A stretch of 64,000 nt of DNA from AP-15 sp963698995. Lineage in GTDB: Bacteria; Pseudomonadota; Alphaproteobacteria; ATCC43930; CGMCC-115725. The position numbers were made by a program, and so were the translations under genes. Below the pieces are notes generated by a model, which was given only the letters and a program-made list of their open reading frames with translations, was not told where the DNA came from and did not search any database. Position 1 is the first letter of the stretch, and each line of letters opens with the position of its first letter. The stretch covers positions 25,957-89,956 of the forward strand of contig CAVOTD010000051.1 in assembly GCA_963698995.1 (NCBI GenBank). The letters run 5' to 3'. Of this stretch, positions 17,707 to 26,538 are shown piece after piece.

Positions 17707-19900
17707 CTATTTCTTGTCCATGCGCGAGACCAGAGCGGTGGGGCCTTCCTCCGGGTTTGCGCAGATACTCAACGCTCGCGCCAGAAAGTAGTGCGATGGT
17801 CCGTCATTGGGGTAGTCATGCAGGAGCGCCTCGAGCAGGGTCACGGCTTCGCCCCAGCGCCGGGATTGAAACGACTCGAACGCCCGTGCAAAGTTACCGG
17901 CCAACGCGGCCGCGCGCGCATCTCCACTGCGTCCCAGCACTTCGGATACGCGGATTGGCTCCGACTTTCCGGCGAGCAAAAAATCCCCGAGTGGACGGAG
18001 GATAAAGCCCGTCAATTGGGCCAGCACCTCCTCCGACGCCAACAGCCGGGTGCTCAGCTGCTTGTTAAGTCCCTCGATGCGCGATGCCGTGTTTGCGACG
18101 TCCCCAACGACTGTCGAGGCATAGCGACCCGCCCCACCGACAACACCGATAAGCGCCGAGCCCGCGTGGATGCCGATCCTGGTCGGCAGCATCTGGTCGG
18201 GATGGCGGAGATTGAATTGCCCGACAAACTCCAGAAGCTCGATCGCCGCGCCGACGGCGCCGTCGCAGGCCGATGAGGAATAGGCCGGCCCGCTCCAGAC
18301 GCACATCACCCCATCGCCGGAGATGTCGGAGATTACACCCCCGTGCTGCTGCATGACATCGAACATCCCTTGGAAATATTGATTGAGCAGAGTCTGCACC
18401 GCATCAGGCGGCAGCCGTTCCGAAAGGGTGGTGAAACCTTCGATGTCCGAAGCCAGACACACCGAGTGACGAACTTCACCCGCCAAACGAGCCGACCCAT
18501 GGAGCGGTCCAGAGGCAAAGCTTCGGACCACTTCTTCGGGCAAGTATTGCCGCGCCGCGCCGACCATACGCTCCCGCCGGCGCCGTTCCTCGCCTCGCAT
18601 ACACCAAACCGCGGTCAATATCCCGATCGGGATCTGGAACAGAATAGGATTAGCGAGCGGCAAAAACTCATGTTGCGCCACAAACACGTACCATCCGGCA
18701 ACAAGGCTCGCCACGACCAGTAAGCCGCCGGTCCCCAAAAGCACAAAAACGCGGCCGGAGCTGGCGGCGCCGCCGAGCATCAGCGCGACCAGAAGCACTT
18801 CAACCATAGCAGCGGGGAGCGAGCGACGCGGCGACGAACTCTTCGGCAAGATCGGCGTAGGCGGTCGCACCGATCTCGGCGCCCGTGACATTGATCCCGT
18901 TCAAGGCGGAAAAGACCGTATCGTATGCGTCTGCCTGCGTTGTGCTGTGGAGCTCCGAAACTCCGATAAAGACGACTTTTCCCGAGAGGTCCTCGAACGC
19001 AGCATCAGCGGGTTCGGGAGAAGCGGAGAACAGACTGGCATATTTTAGGGTGCGGACGGCACCGGCCGGGCCGCGCAGGTTCAGGTATCGACTGTCCTCG
19101 CCGGCATACAATCCAACAAGTGCTGCAAGCCGATGCTTGTCGGCCCCGTTCCAATGGTCGGTTTGCAGCCGAGTCCGCAACCGTTCGGCCGCATCCGGCT
19201 TGGCGCGAAGCGCTGCATGCAGCCTTTGCATCGCGGTGGTGAGATTTGGGCCAGTCCAGTCCTTGGTATCAAACCGTGGCAGATCGGGCTCCGTCGCGAG
19301 AAGGTCTACCCAACGACGCGCGATGTCTTGCGCAGTCAGTTGTAGTACGACGCTCGGCACAGTGGGCTCTCCCGCCAAGCCGTGGAACGTCCAGAAGCGA
19401 TCGACGCGGGCCGGCACCTTGGGAAGCGGAAAAGGCGCGATCGCGGCGGCGGCTTCGGCGAGCTTTGGGATCGGGTCGATTGGCTGATCGATCTCGATCG
19501 ACGAGCCGCCTCCGACAATCCGGCGCTCCAGCCCTCGCAACAGGACGACGCACCCGGCGTTGCGAAGAGCAGTGGCCAGAACATCGTCACTCGCGGGATC
19601 AGGTGCGCTGAACATCAGATCGAAGGCAATCACAGCGGCGCCGCGGGCTGCGAGCTTTTCGATCGCACGGGCGTGCAGAGAGCGGGGCCATGGCCAAGTC
19701 GCGGAGGGCAGGCCCAGCGCCTCGGCGGAGGCGCGGTCCTCGGCGACGACAACAACCTCGGGCGGAGACGGCAGCGCGCCCCGCAAGTGGAACAGCACGA
19801 ATTGGCCGAGCCGATCCTCAATTCTACCGCCGAGCACGGCAGCGCTCGAGAGCAAACCGGCGAGCCCGGCGGCGAGCGCTACAAAACCGGCGATACGCAA
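17707..19900 (-). CDS. CHASE2-domain nucleotide cyclase, frameshifted
   Basis: This is a membrane sensor cyclase, about 730 residues when repaired. An N-terminal helix (AGFVALAAGLAGLLSS) leads to a periplasmic CHASE2 domain with VVVVAEDRAS, FDLMFSAPDPASDD, YLNLRGPAG and the exit motif NGINVTGAEIGATAYADL. Three hydrophobic helices and a class III cyclase domain follow, with metal aspartates in LASDIEGFTTL and ISGDGVM and catalytic GDVANTASRI; a short TPR-like tail closes it. The frame breaks at about 18838: one extra T after GCCGAAGAG. Removing it gives AEESSPRRSL and a continuous protein. Read literally, the second half could instead start at an ATG overlapping the first stop (ATGGTTGA), but CHASE2 needs its helices, so a fused protein is likelier. 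The start is a TTG at 19900; Arg/Trp-rich codons upstream suggest the true start may be earlier. Last gene of the FecR operon. Confidence 0.85.
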
Positions 19901-19964
19901 CCCGGCCCGACGCCGCCACCACTTTGATCCGAATGACGCGGCGATGCTGCCTCTCAGCTGGTTG

Positions 19965-20306
19965 TCATGGTACCCCTGTTAGCACACCCAGCGACACATG
20001 GCGATCAGGCCCGTATAGACGCATACCCAGCAAATCAGCGGACGCCGCTGTCGGCGCAACTCCTTGCCCCGTATATGGAAGCGGCGCACCTCCGATCGGC
20101 CGTCCCACGGTTGGATAGTTTTGTGTTGGAAGCGTAGTCCCGCTCGCGTCGACGACCCGGATGATCTCCCCGGTCTTTGTCATCTCCACGTTAACGGGTG
20201 CTTGCGGTGTGCACCCAATAGTCATCGCTGCGAGAAACGCCGCCGTCAAAACCGCGGTGATCTTGCCAAGGGCCTGCCTGATCTCGCACTTTGGGTAAGT
20301 CTCCAT
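19965..20306 (-). CDS. small lipoprotein of unknown function
   Basis: This is a 113-residue predicted lipoprotein. The ATG at 20306 has the ribosome site GAGGAA seven bases upstream. A hydrophobic stretch (about 17-29) ends in the lipobox-like TIGC, with Cys32 as the lipidation site. The mature part is short, Pro/Thr/Gly-rich and otherwise featureless (VEMTKTGEIIRVVDASG, then YPTVGRPIGGAPLPYTG). It lies between the FecR-TPR-barrel gene and the CHASE2 cyclase on the same strand, so it is probably part of that envelope-sensing operon. I do not recognise a family. A link between outer-membrane barrel and cyclase is speculation from position. Confidence 0.7.
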   Translation of the reverse strand: METYPKCEIRQALGKITAVLTAAFLAAMTIGCTPQAPVNVEMTKTGEIIRVVDASGTTLPTQNYPTVGRPIGGAPLPYTGQGVAPTAASADLLGMRLYGPDRHVSLGVLTGVP

Positions 20307-20467
20307 TTTCTAATTCCTCAAGGGTTGGGTGACCTGCGTCCACCTGTGGTTGGCGATCTTGCAGATGACCTCGGCGCGACGCCGGGATCGGGTTGAACGT
20401 GCTTCATAACCGGAATGTCATGCGGGCTAGAAAAGTGCGGCGCGCAAAGAGGCGCGGCCGCAGTGGG

Positions 20468-23400
20468 TCAACGTCCTGAAAATGAAAATGCGAAGTCCAG
20501 CAGGTTCTGTACCTCGAACGTGGCGATAAACGGCCGGCCGGGATAGCGCCAGCCGATGCCCATATCCACTGTCGCAAAGGTCCCTTTGCCCGGGCTCAGC
20601 TGATTGGTTGTCACATCCAGAAATTGGCCCTGCTCTCGCACAACCGTAGTCCTCACCAAACCCAACAGACCGTTCGGATCGAAATAGCGAAGCTCAAAAG
20701 GCACTTGCAGCAGCTGGACTGTAGAGAAGCCATCGAGGTTCGCGCCGAACGGCGTCCGATGGAGCGCCTGGTAATCGAGCCCGGCATTGAGGGCGAGCCG
20801 TTCGCTCGGCAACCAGCTCAGATATCCGCGCCCATACCGCTCCTTCCAGCCTTGTTCGAGGATCGCCGGATTTCCGGTTAATGGGTCGGTCAAGGCGAAC
20901 GGGACAGTGAGCTGGCGCTGTGACCATTCTGCGCCGAGCAGCAGCGTATCGGACTCAAAGAAGGGTTTGTTCAGCTTTTGGTCGATTCCAACACCCCAAC
21001 GCCGTGTACTGGATCCGGGCAGGTCGTCAAAGAGCTGGTTGAAACCGGCAACCTGAGTAGGTTCGATCGTCTGGCCGCTGCGCAGCGAGAAATCACCGAT
21101 AAGCGGCCGTTTCAACGTTTCGAACCACGCCGCACGGAGCGTCGTGCTCGGCAGAACCTTCCAGCTGACACCAATCTTCGGATCGAATTGGGTGTGACTG
21201 AGGATCTGGGTGCTACTGATCGTCTCGCGCAGCTGGTCGAAACCTCCGCCCAAGGTAAGTTGCAGCTCAGGGACCGGGAAAAGATTGGAATAGAGCCAGA
21301 GAGTGTGGTCATTGGCCTGAATGGCCGAGATCGGGAAGGGAAAATCGAACGAGGTCTGGAGTTCCTGATCGCTTCCGGAAAAGACGCTTCCGCCGGCGAT
21401 GATGTTGAAGCGAGGCCCGGTCAGGTAGACAGCACCCTCCCCGTTGTCCCCATTGAATTGATCATGTACGACGAGCGAAGGCCCGAAGCTTGTCAGGGCG
21501 CCGGTATTGCCGCAGAGTCCAGACCCCGACAAAGGTAACACCGGGGGCGGCGTCGAAATGCCCTCCCAGGCGATACTCGCGATCAGTATTGGTCTGGCGT
21601 TCGTTCGGATTAAAGTTCGCCAGGTTGAAGCGGTTCTGAAAATCGCCGGCATCGAAATCGGAATAGCGGAATTCCGCGAGCAGGCTCGCTTGATCGGAGA
21701 GCGCCGGCTGAAAAATAAAATCAGTGATCCGCCGGCGCAAATCGTCATTCGCGTGAATGCCGTCAGTACGCGAATAAAACTGGCCGATGCTCATCGAAAG
21801 ATTGCGATACAAGCCATTGGCCAGAAGGGTGCCGCCCACTGTGCCGTAATTCCCGGCGAAACCGTCCGCCAGAAGGCCGAGCCCGTCGCTGGCGAAAAGC
21901 GGTGAAAACTCGCTAAACCCGACCCGGTTCGGCTCGAAGAGGGGGAGGATCCCGATCGCTTGACGCGAGAGGCGCGGAGGGGGCGGGTTTATGTTGAGCG
22001 GCTGTAGCAGCAGAGATTGCAACAACTCGCTGTCGCTGGCCGTCTCTAAGCGGGGCAAATCGAAAAATGTTTCCGAAAGAAACCGGTGCGCCGAAGGATT
22101 GGACGGATCGGCGTTCACCGACTTGTAGCCTTGGTCCAGAGCGGCCTGGTCAAAGCCCAGGTCGCGGTAGATGCCGGCGAGGTCGGCGCCTCGCGTCGCC
22201 AAGTCCTGGTCGAGTAGAAGGCGCGACCGGTAGACGGCGCGATTGTCGTTCAACTCGATCGATTTTTGCAGATCAGCCAGCGCATTGCCGGGCCGGTTCA
22301 ACAAGCGTTCGGCGAGCGCTTGGTACAGCAGCGGCGTGGGGTCTTTCGGATCGAGCTGCTGGGCCAATCCCCATTGGCGAAAGGCCGGATCATAGCGCCA
22401 ATCGGCAGCATAGGCTTTGCCGAGATAACTGCGCAGCAACGAGCTCGCAGGATTGAGGCCGACCGCAATCTCGAGTTCTTTGGTCCCGTCGGCCAGCCGA
22501 CCCCGACGAATGGCGGCGAGCCCGAGGCCGAGCGCGGGAGGGGGTCCGCGGGGTCGAGCATTGCGGCGGCGCGAAACTCGTCCTCGGCCGCCGAAAAACG
22601 GAATTGTGCGAGATCGGCGAAACCGAGGATCGAGCGTGGTCGGCTGAGCGTCGGCGCTGCTGCAATTGCTCGCTCGGCCGCGCTGCGCGCCGCCCCGATA
22701 TTGCCGAGATAAAATTCGACCTCGGCGAGCCTTGCCTGCACCAACGGGTCGTCCGGGGGAGCCGCGGCGAGCACTGCCGCCCGAGCCTCCTCGAGTTGCA
22801 GTCTCGATTGAAGGGCATAAGACTGGGCGATCCGCGCTGCAGGATTTGCGGGAGCGAGCGCGACTGCGACATCCGCCGTCTGTGCCGCCTGTTGCGGCTG
22901 GTTTCTGGCAATCTCCACAATGGCGCGCAGCGCGGGAGCCCGGGGCGATGTCGGATCGAGCTTGACACTGCGGTCGAGCAACGGGACCCCCTCGTCGACC
23001 CTGCCCAACGAGATAAGAATGGCGGCGAGGTAATCGAGCGAGACCGCGTTGAGCCTTTGCGTCGAGGAGATCGCGTTGATGTCCCGTACGGCGGCTGCAA
23101 GATTGCCGGCCCGCCAAGCCTGCCATGCGCTGTAGACGGCCGGGTCGATGGGCGCACCGGCAGCCGGGAGCTCCCACATGGCCGGTGGAAAATAGATTGC
23201 CCATCGAACCTGATCACGCGGTCTGATCTCGATCCGTCGCGGCGCTAGGCCCGGTTGGGCAGCCGCCGCTTCACCCGCCGCGAGCGTCAGCCGACCCTGA
23301 GGATTTTCAACGCCGACCCGTCCCTGAATGACGCCAATCTCGGCGATTTTGCGCGTCGGATTGACTAGAACAAAAAACTCGGTCCCCTCAACACCGGCAG

Positions 23401-23830
23401 TTACGTAAGGTGTCTGGACATCGAGCGGCTGACCGCCCGGGCTGAACAGCTGGATGATCCCGCGGGAGAGATCAAGCAGCGGGTGACCCGGTTGCCGCGG
23501 CGGCAGAACCCGCAATGTCGTGCCTTGATCGAGCCGTATCACCTGACCGGTGTCTTGGAGGCGAACAGCGGCTCTGCTGCGTGGACCTACGAGAACCGTC
23601 TCCCCGGGACACAGCCCGTTATCTGCCCCGGCCGCCACGGGCTGCACCGAACCTCCGACCGGCCCGATCGAAACCTCACCCTCTGCAGAGACGATACTAC
23701 CTGCTGCGACCTCGCATCGGGTCTGACCCGCGGCCTCGAGGGGCTCAAAACAGGCGCCGCTCAGCAGCCCGAACAAGGCGGCTATCTCGGCGCGCCGCGT
23801 GCGGCGCTTTGCTGGCGACCAACAAACCAA
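20468..23830 (-). CDS. FecR-domain / TPR / outer-membrane beta-barrel protein, frameshifted
   Basis: This is a very large envelope protein, about 1120 residues when repaired. A signal-like N-terminus is followed by a FecR domain (about 45-190, with VLVGPRSRAAVRLQDTGQ and TPYVTAGVEGTEFFV), TPR repeats (about 230-560), and then about 500 residues of alternating strands that look like a TonB-receptor-type barrel (YRNLSMSIGQFYSRTDG, LLAEFRYSDFDAGDF, VSWKVLPSTTLRAAWFE). The C-terminus is strand-like and ends in FSFSGR. Two breaks split it: near 22530 (one base lost after GACCCCCTCCC; repair gives PADPLPALGLGLAAIR) and between about 21490 and 21540. The start is a TTG at 23830 with GGGGA seven bases upstream inside a hairpin. 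It heads an operon with a lipoprotein and a CHASE2 cyclase. FecR and CHASE2 genes are often neighbours, so it is plausibly the outer sensor for that cyclase. Confidence 0.8.
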
Positions 23831-23834
23831 TCTG

Positions 23835-23856
23835 CGTCCCCGCGTTTCGCGGGACG
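23835..23856 (-). promoter_or_regulatory. hairpin covering the ribosome site of the FecR-TPR gene
   Basis: On the minus strand CGTCCCGCG-AAA-CGCGGGGACG folds into nine pairs with one bulged G and a three-base loop. The only ribosome-site-like sequence before the TTG start (GGGGA) is inside its 3' arm, so initiation might be limited by the fold. It could equally be a copy of a GC-rich palindromic repeat. Confidence 0.4.
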
Positions 23857-23925
23857 GAGCCGCCTCCGGCGGCCGCCTCCCTGTCTAGCGATCTCGCCCG
23901 CCTTGCCTCACAACTTTAGGTCGGA

Positions 23926-23940
23926 TGTCAATCATTGACA
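23926..23940. promoter_or_regulatory. 15-base palindrome, candidate operator
   Basis: TGTCAAT-C-ATTGACA has seven-base arms that match perfectly. It lies in the 356-base gap between the FecR-TPR gene (start 23830) and the MetE-family gene (24187), about 95 bases upstream of the former and about 80 bases from the Crp-type site. The bound factor is unknown. The rest of this gap holds nothing else I can name beyond the hairpin, the Crp-type site and the ribosome site at 24176. Confidence 0.45.
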
Positions 23941-24019
23941 AGTGCCTGCACGACGAAGTTCCAGCCTGCTCTCCCATTGGATTTTGCGGTTCCCCATATC
24001 CCAACCGACGATGAGGCGA

Positions 24020-24035
24020 TGTGAGATGCGTCACA
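24020..24035. promoter_or_regulatory. Crp-type operator, perfect consensus
   Basis: TGTGAGATGCGTCACA is the third exact TGTGA-N6-TCACA match. It lies 190 bases upstream of the minus-strand FecR-TPR gene and 152 bases upstream of the plus-strand MetE-family gene. On the minus strand a TATGGG hexamer (23998-23993) is at exactly class II spacing, with the site centre at -41.5. The plus strand has no comparable hexamer, so the FecR/CHASE2 operon is the likelier target. Confidence 0.75.
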
Positions 24036-24186
24036 CATCGGCACAATTTCGCCGATCAACGGCTCCGGTGCCGCGTCGGTCGGAACCCCGCCCGTAAGCC
24101 ACCCCTCGGGCGGTGAGCGACCATCTCTGGCGCGGCGGCAAGCACGGCGCTAGGCTGCGATCAGCGGCTATTAAGGGAGGTAGGCA

Positions 24187-25358
24187 ATGAAACGGAGCAC
24201 GGAACGGATACTGACGACCCATGTCGGCAGCCTGCCGCGGCCGCCCGACCTGCTGGACATGATCCGGGCGAAGGAGCGCGGCGACGGCGTTCGACGGCGC
24301 AGCCTTTGCCGCGCGCGTCAAGGGCGCGGTCGCGGAGGTCGTCAAGCGGCAGGCCGACGCCGGCATCGATGTCGTTGCCGACGGCGAGATGGGGCGGTTC
24401 GGGTTTATTCCCTATGTCAACGAGCGGCTCGCCGGCATCGAGCCGCGCCCGGACTCCGGCGGCGAAGGCAGTTGGGCCGGATCGCGGGAGTATCTCGCCT
24501 TTCCCGAGTATTACGCTTGGGCGGCGCAGATGCCGGGAGCGGCCGGCGGTGCGCAGCCGACCCGCTGGGTGTGCACCGGCCCGATCGCCTATCAGGGACA
24601 CCAGGCGCTGGCGCGCGACATCGACAATCTGAAGGCCGCCCTCGCGCAAGGTGCGCTGCGAAGAGGCTTTCATGCCGGCGGTGTCGCCGGCCCAGCTCGC
24701 GGGTTGGAACCGGAACGAGTACTACAAGACCGACGAGGAGTTCGGCCTCGCGCTGGCCGATGCGCTGCACGAAGAATATCAGGCGATCGTCGATGCCGGC
24801 CTCGTCTTGCAGATCGATGACCCCCAGTTGGCGAGCCACTACACGATGCACCCCGAACTCGACATTGCGCAGTGCCGCGATTGGGCGAACGCCACCGTCG
24901 AGCTGTTGAATCACGCGCTCGCCGGTATCCCTGCCGAGCGGGTGCGCTATCACACCTGCTACGGCATCAACATGGGTCCGCGGGTGCACGACCTCGAGCT
25001 GAAGCACATCGTCGACATCATGCTCCGGGTCAACGCCGGCGCCTATTCCTTCGAGGCCGGCAACCCGCGCCACGAGCATGAATGGCGGGTGTGGGAAACC
25101 GTCAAACTGCCGGAAGGCAAGCTGCTGATCCCCGGCGTCATCACCCACGGTTCGAACTTTGTCGAGCATCCCGAGGCGATCGCCCAGCGCATCGCGCGGT
25201 TTGCCCAAACAGTCGGACGCGAGAACGTCATCGCCGGTGCCGATTGCGGCTTCGCCAGCTTTTCGACCACCTGCGAGGTCCATCCGAGCGTCGTGTGGAC
25301 CAAGCTCGCGGCATTGGGCGAAGGCGCCCGCCTCGCGACGAAGGAGTTATGGGGTTAA
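24187..25358 (+). CDS. cobalamin-independent methionine synthase (MetE C-terminal) family protein, frameshifted
   Basis: This is a single-barrel member of the MetE C-terminal family (UROD/MetE-like), about 390 residues. Members transfer methyl groups to a zinc-bound thiol; many short ones have unknown substrates. It opens with ILTTHVGSLPRP, has DVVADGEMGRFGFIPYV, the zinc-ligand regions HTCYGIN and AGADCGFAS, and the Glu-bearing SFEAGNPRHEHEW. Two breaks occur: an extra T near 24288 (repair gives GDGVDGAAFAARV) and one base near 24650 (repair gives CEEAFMPAVSPAQLAGW). GGGAGGT precedes the ATG at good spacing. It lacks the N-terminal half of full-length MetE, so it need not be the biosynthetic enzyme. 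An LLM oxidoreductase and an MFS transporter follow. Confidence 0.82.
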
Positions 25359-25378
25359 GGTGGGCAACCGATTTCACT

Positions 25379-25460
25379 CGTCATTCCCGCGAAAGCGGGA
25401 ACCCAGAGTTGCAGGTCGGGGACGGTCGTCCTGGGCCCCGCTTCGCGCGGGGGTGACGAC
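25379..25460. repeat. palindromic intergenic repeat
   Basis: An imperfect inverted repeat of about 80 bases lies between the MetE-family and LLM genes. Its left arm is GTCATTCCCGCGAAAGCGGG followed by AACCCAG; its right arm is CTGGGCCCCGCTTCGCGCGG followed by GGGTGACGAC. Each arm also folds on itself. It belongs to a repeat type widespread in alphaproteobacterial intergenic DNA. Confidence 0.75.
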
Positions 25461-25476
25461 AAAACGGATCCGGAAG

Positions 25477-26538
25477 ATGCAATTTGGCTACTTCACGCTG
25501 AGCGACAATCATTACGAGGACAACACGCGAGAGGCCAATGCGTTTGTCGCCGATATCCTCGCCGAGGCGGTTTACGCCGAGGCGGTCGGCCTCCACTCCG
25601 CGTGGATCGGCGAGCATCATTTCAGCACCCTCGGCGTGCTCTCGTGCCCCGACCTGGTGCTTGCCAATGTCGCGGCACGGACGACGCGCATCCGCCTCGC
25701 GCCGGCGGTGACGGTGCTGCCGCTCCACCACCCGATCCGCGTTGCCGAGCAATGGGCGACGCTCGATCTGTTGAGCGGCGGCCGCGTCGACTTTGCCGCC
25801 GGGCGCGGCTACGACCGGCGCGAGTATCAACCGCTCAATGTCTCGTTCGAAGACAATCAGGAAATCTTCGAGGAAGGGATGGAGGTGGTCCGCCGGCTGT
25901 GGTCGAGCGACCGGCCGATCTCGCACCACGGCAAGCACTACCGGTTCGACGACGTCGCAATCACGCCAAGACCGGTGCAGCAACCGCTACCGGCCTATGT
26001 AGCCTCGTTTTCGCAGCCGTCCATCGAGCTTGCCGGCAGGCTCGGCTGCGGCTTGATCGTCGCCCCCTTTGCGGCGGCGATGACCTATGGCGGGCTGCGC
26101 CAGGTCGCCGAGCTCTATCGCCAAACCTCCGCCAAGCACGGCCAGCTTCCGGGCCGGCTGATGTGCAGCTATTTCATTCATTTCGCCGACACCAGGCAGC
26201 AGGAAGAGGCGGCGCGGGCGCGGCAGATCCGCTATTACCAGGAATGCGTCATTGCCGCCTTTCCCGGCGACCCGGCGACCGCGCCGCCGAGCTATCGCTA
26301 TTTCATCGGAATGGTAGAGCGGCTACGCAATGTGCGCCCCGCCGATCTGACCGAAAATTCGGTGCTGATCGGCTCGCCCGGCCAGATCGCCGAGACCCTC
26401 AAAAAGGTCGAGGCCGCCGGTTTCGACGAGGTCATCCTCTACTTCAATGTCGGGTTGAAGCCGCACGCCCAAGTCAAGGACGAGATGGCGCGCTTCATGG
26501 TCGAAGTCGCGCCCGCCTTCGCCGGCGGCCGCAGCTAA
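25477..26538 (+). CDS. LLM-class flavin-dependent oxidoreductase
   Basis: This is a 353-residue luciferase-like monooxygenase. It begins MQFGYFTLSDNHY and has GLHSAWIGEHHF near 45-56, the strand TTRIRLAPAVTVLPLHHPIR, the signature EQWATLDLLSGGRVDFAAGRGY near 100-120, and ITPRPVQQPLPAYVASFS near 170. The chosen ATG at 25477 follows CGGAAG and excludes the palindromic repeat, which is open in the same frame upstream. It lies 119 bases after the MetE-family gene and converges on the MFS gene, whose stop overlaps its own end. The combination suggests uptake and breakdown of some small organic compound; the compound is not predictable. Confidence 0.87.
   Translation: MQFGYFTLSDNHYEDNTREANAFVADILAEAVYAEAVGLHSAWIGEHHFSTLGVLSCPDLVLANVAARTTRIRLAPAVTVLPLHHPIRVAEQWATLDLLSGGRVDFAAGRGYDRREYQPLNVSFEDNQEIFEEGMEVVRRLWSSDRPISHHGKHYRFDDVAITPRPVQQPLPAYVASFSQPSIELAGRLGCGLIVAPFAAAMTYGGLRQVAELYRQTSAKHGQLPGRLMCSYFIHFADTRQQEEAARARQIRYYQECVIAAFPGDPATAPPSYRYFIGMVERLRNVRPADLTENSVLIGSPGQIAETLKKVEAAGFDEVILYFNVGLKPHAQVKDEMARFMVEVAPAFAGGRS

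Noticed and set aside
18800..18891. Programmed frameshift or overlapping-gene design between CHASE2 and cyclase halves
   Set aside because: There is no slippery run or stimulatory structure, and removing one T gives a continuous protein with the usual helices. Simple indel error is the plainer explanation in a window full of them.
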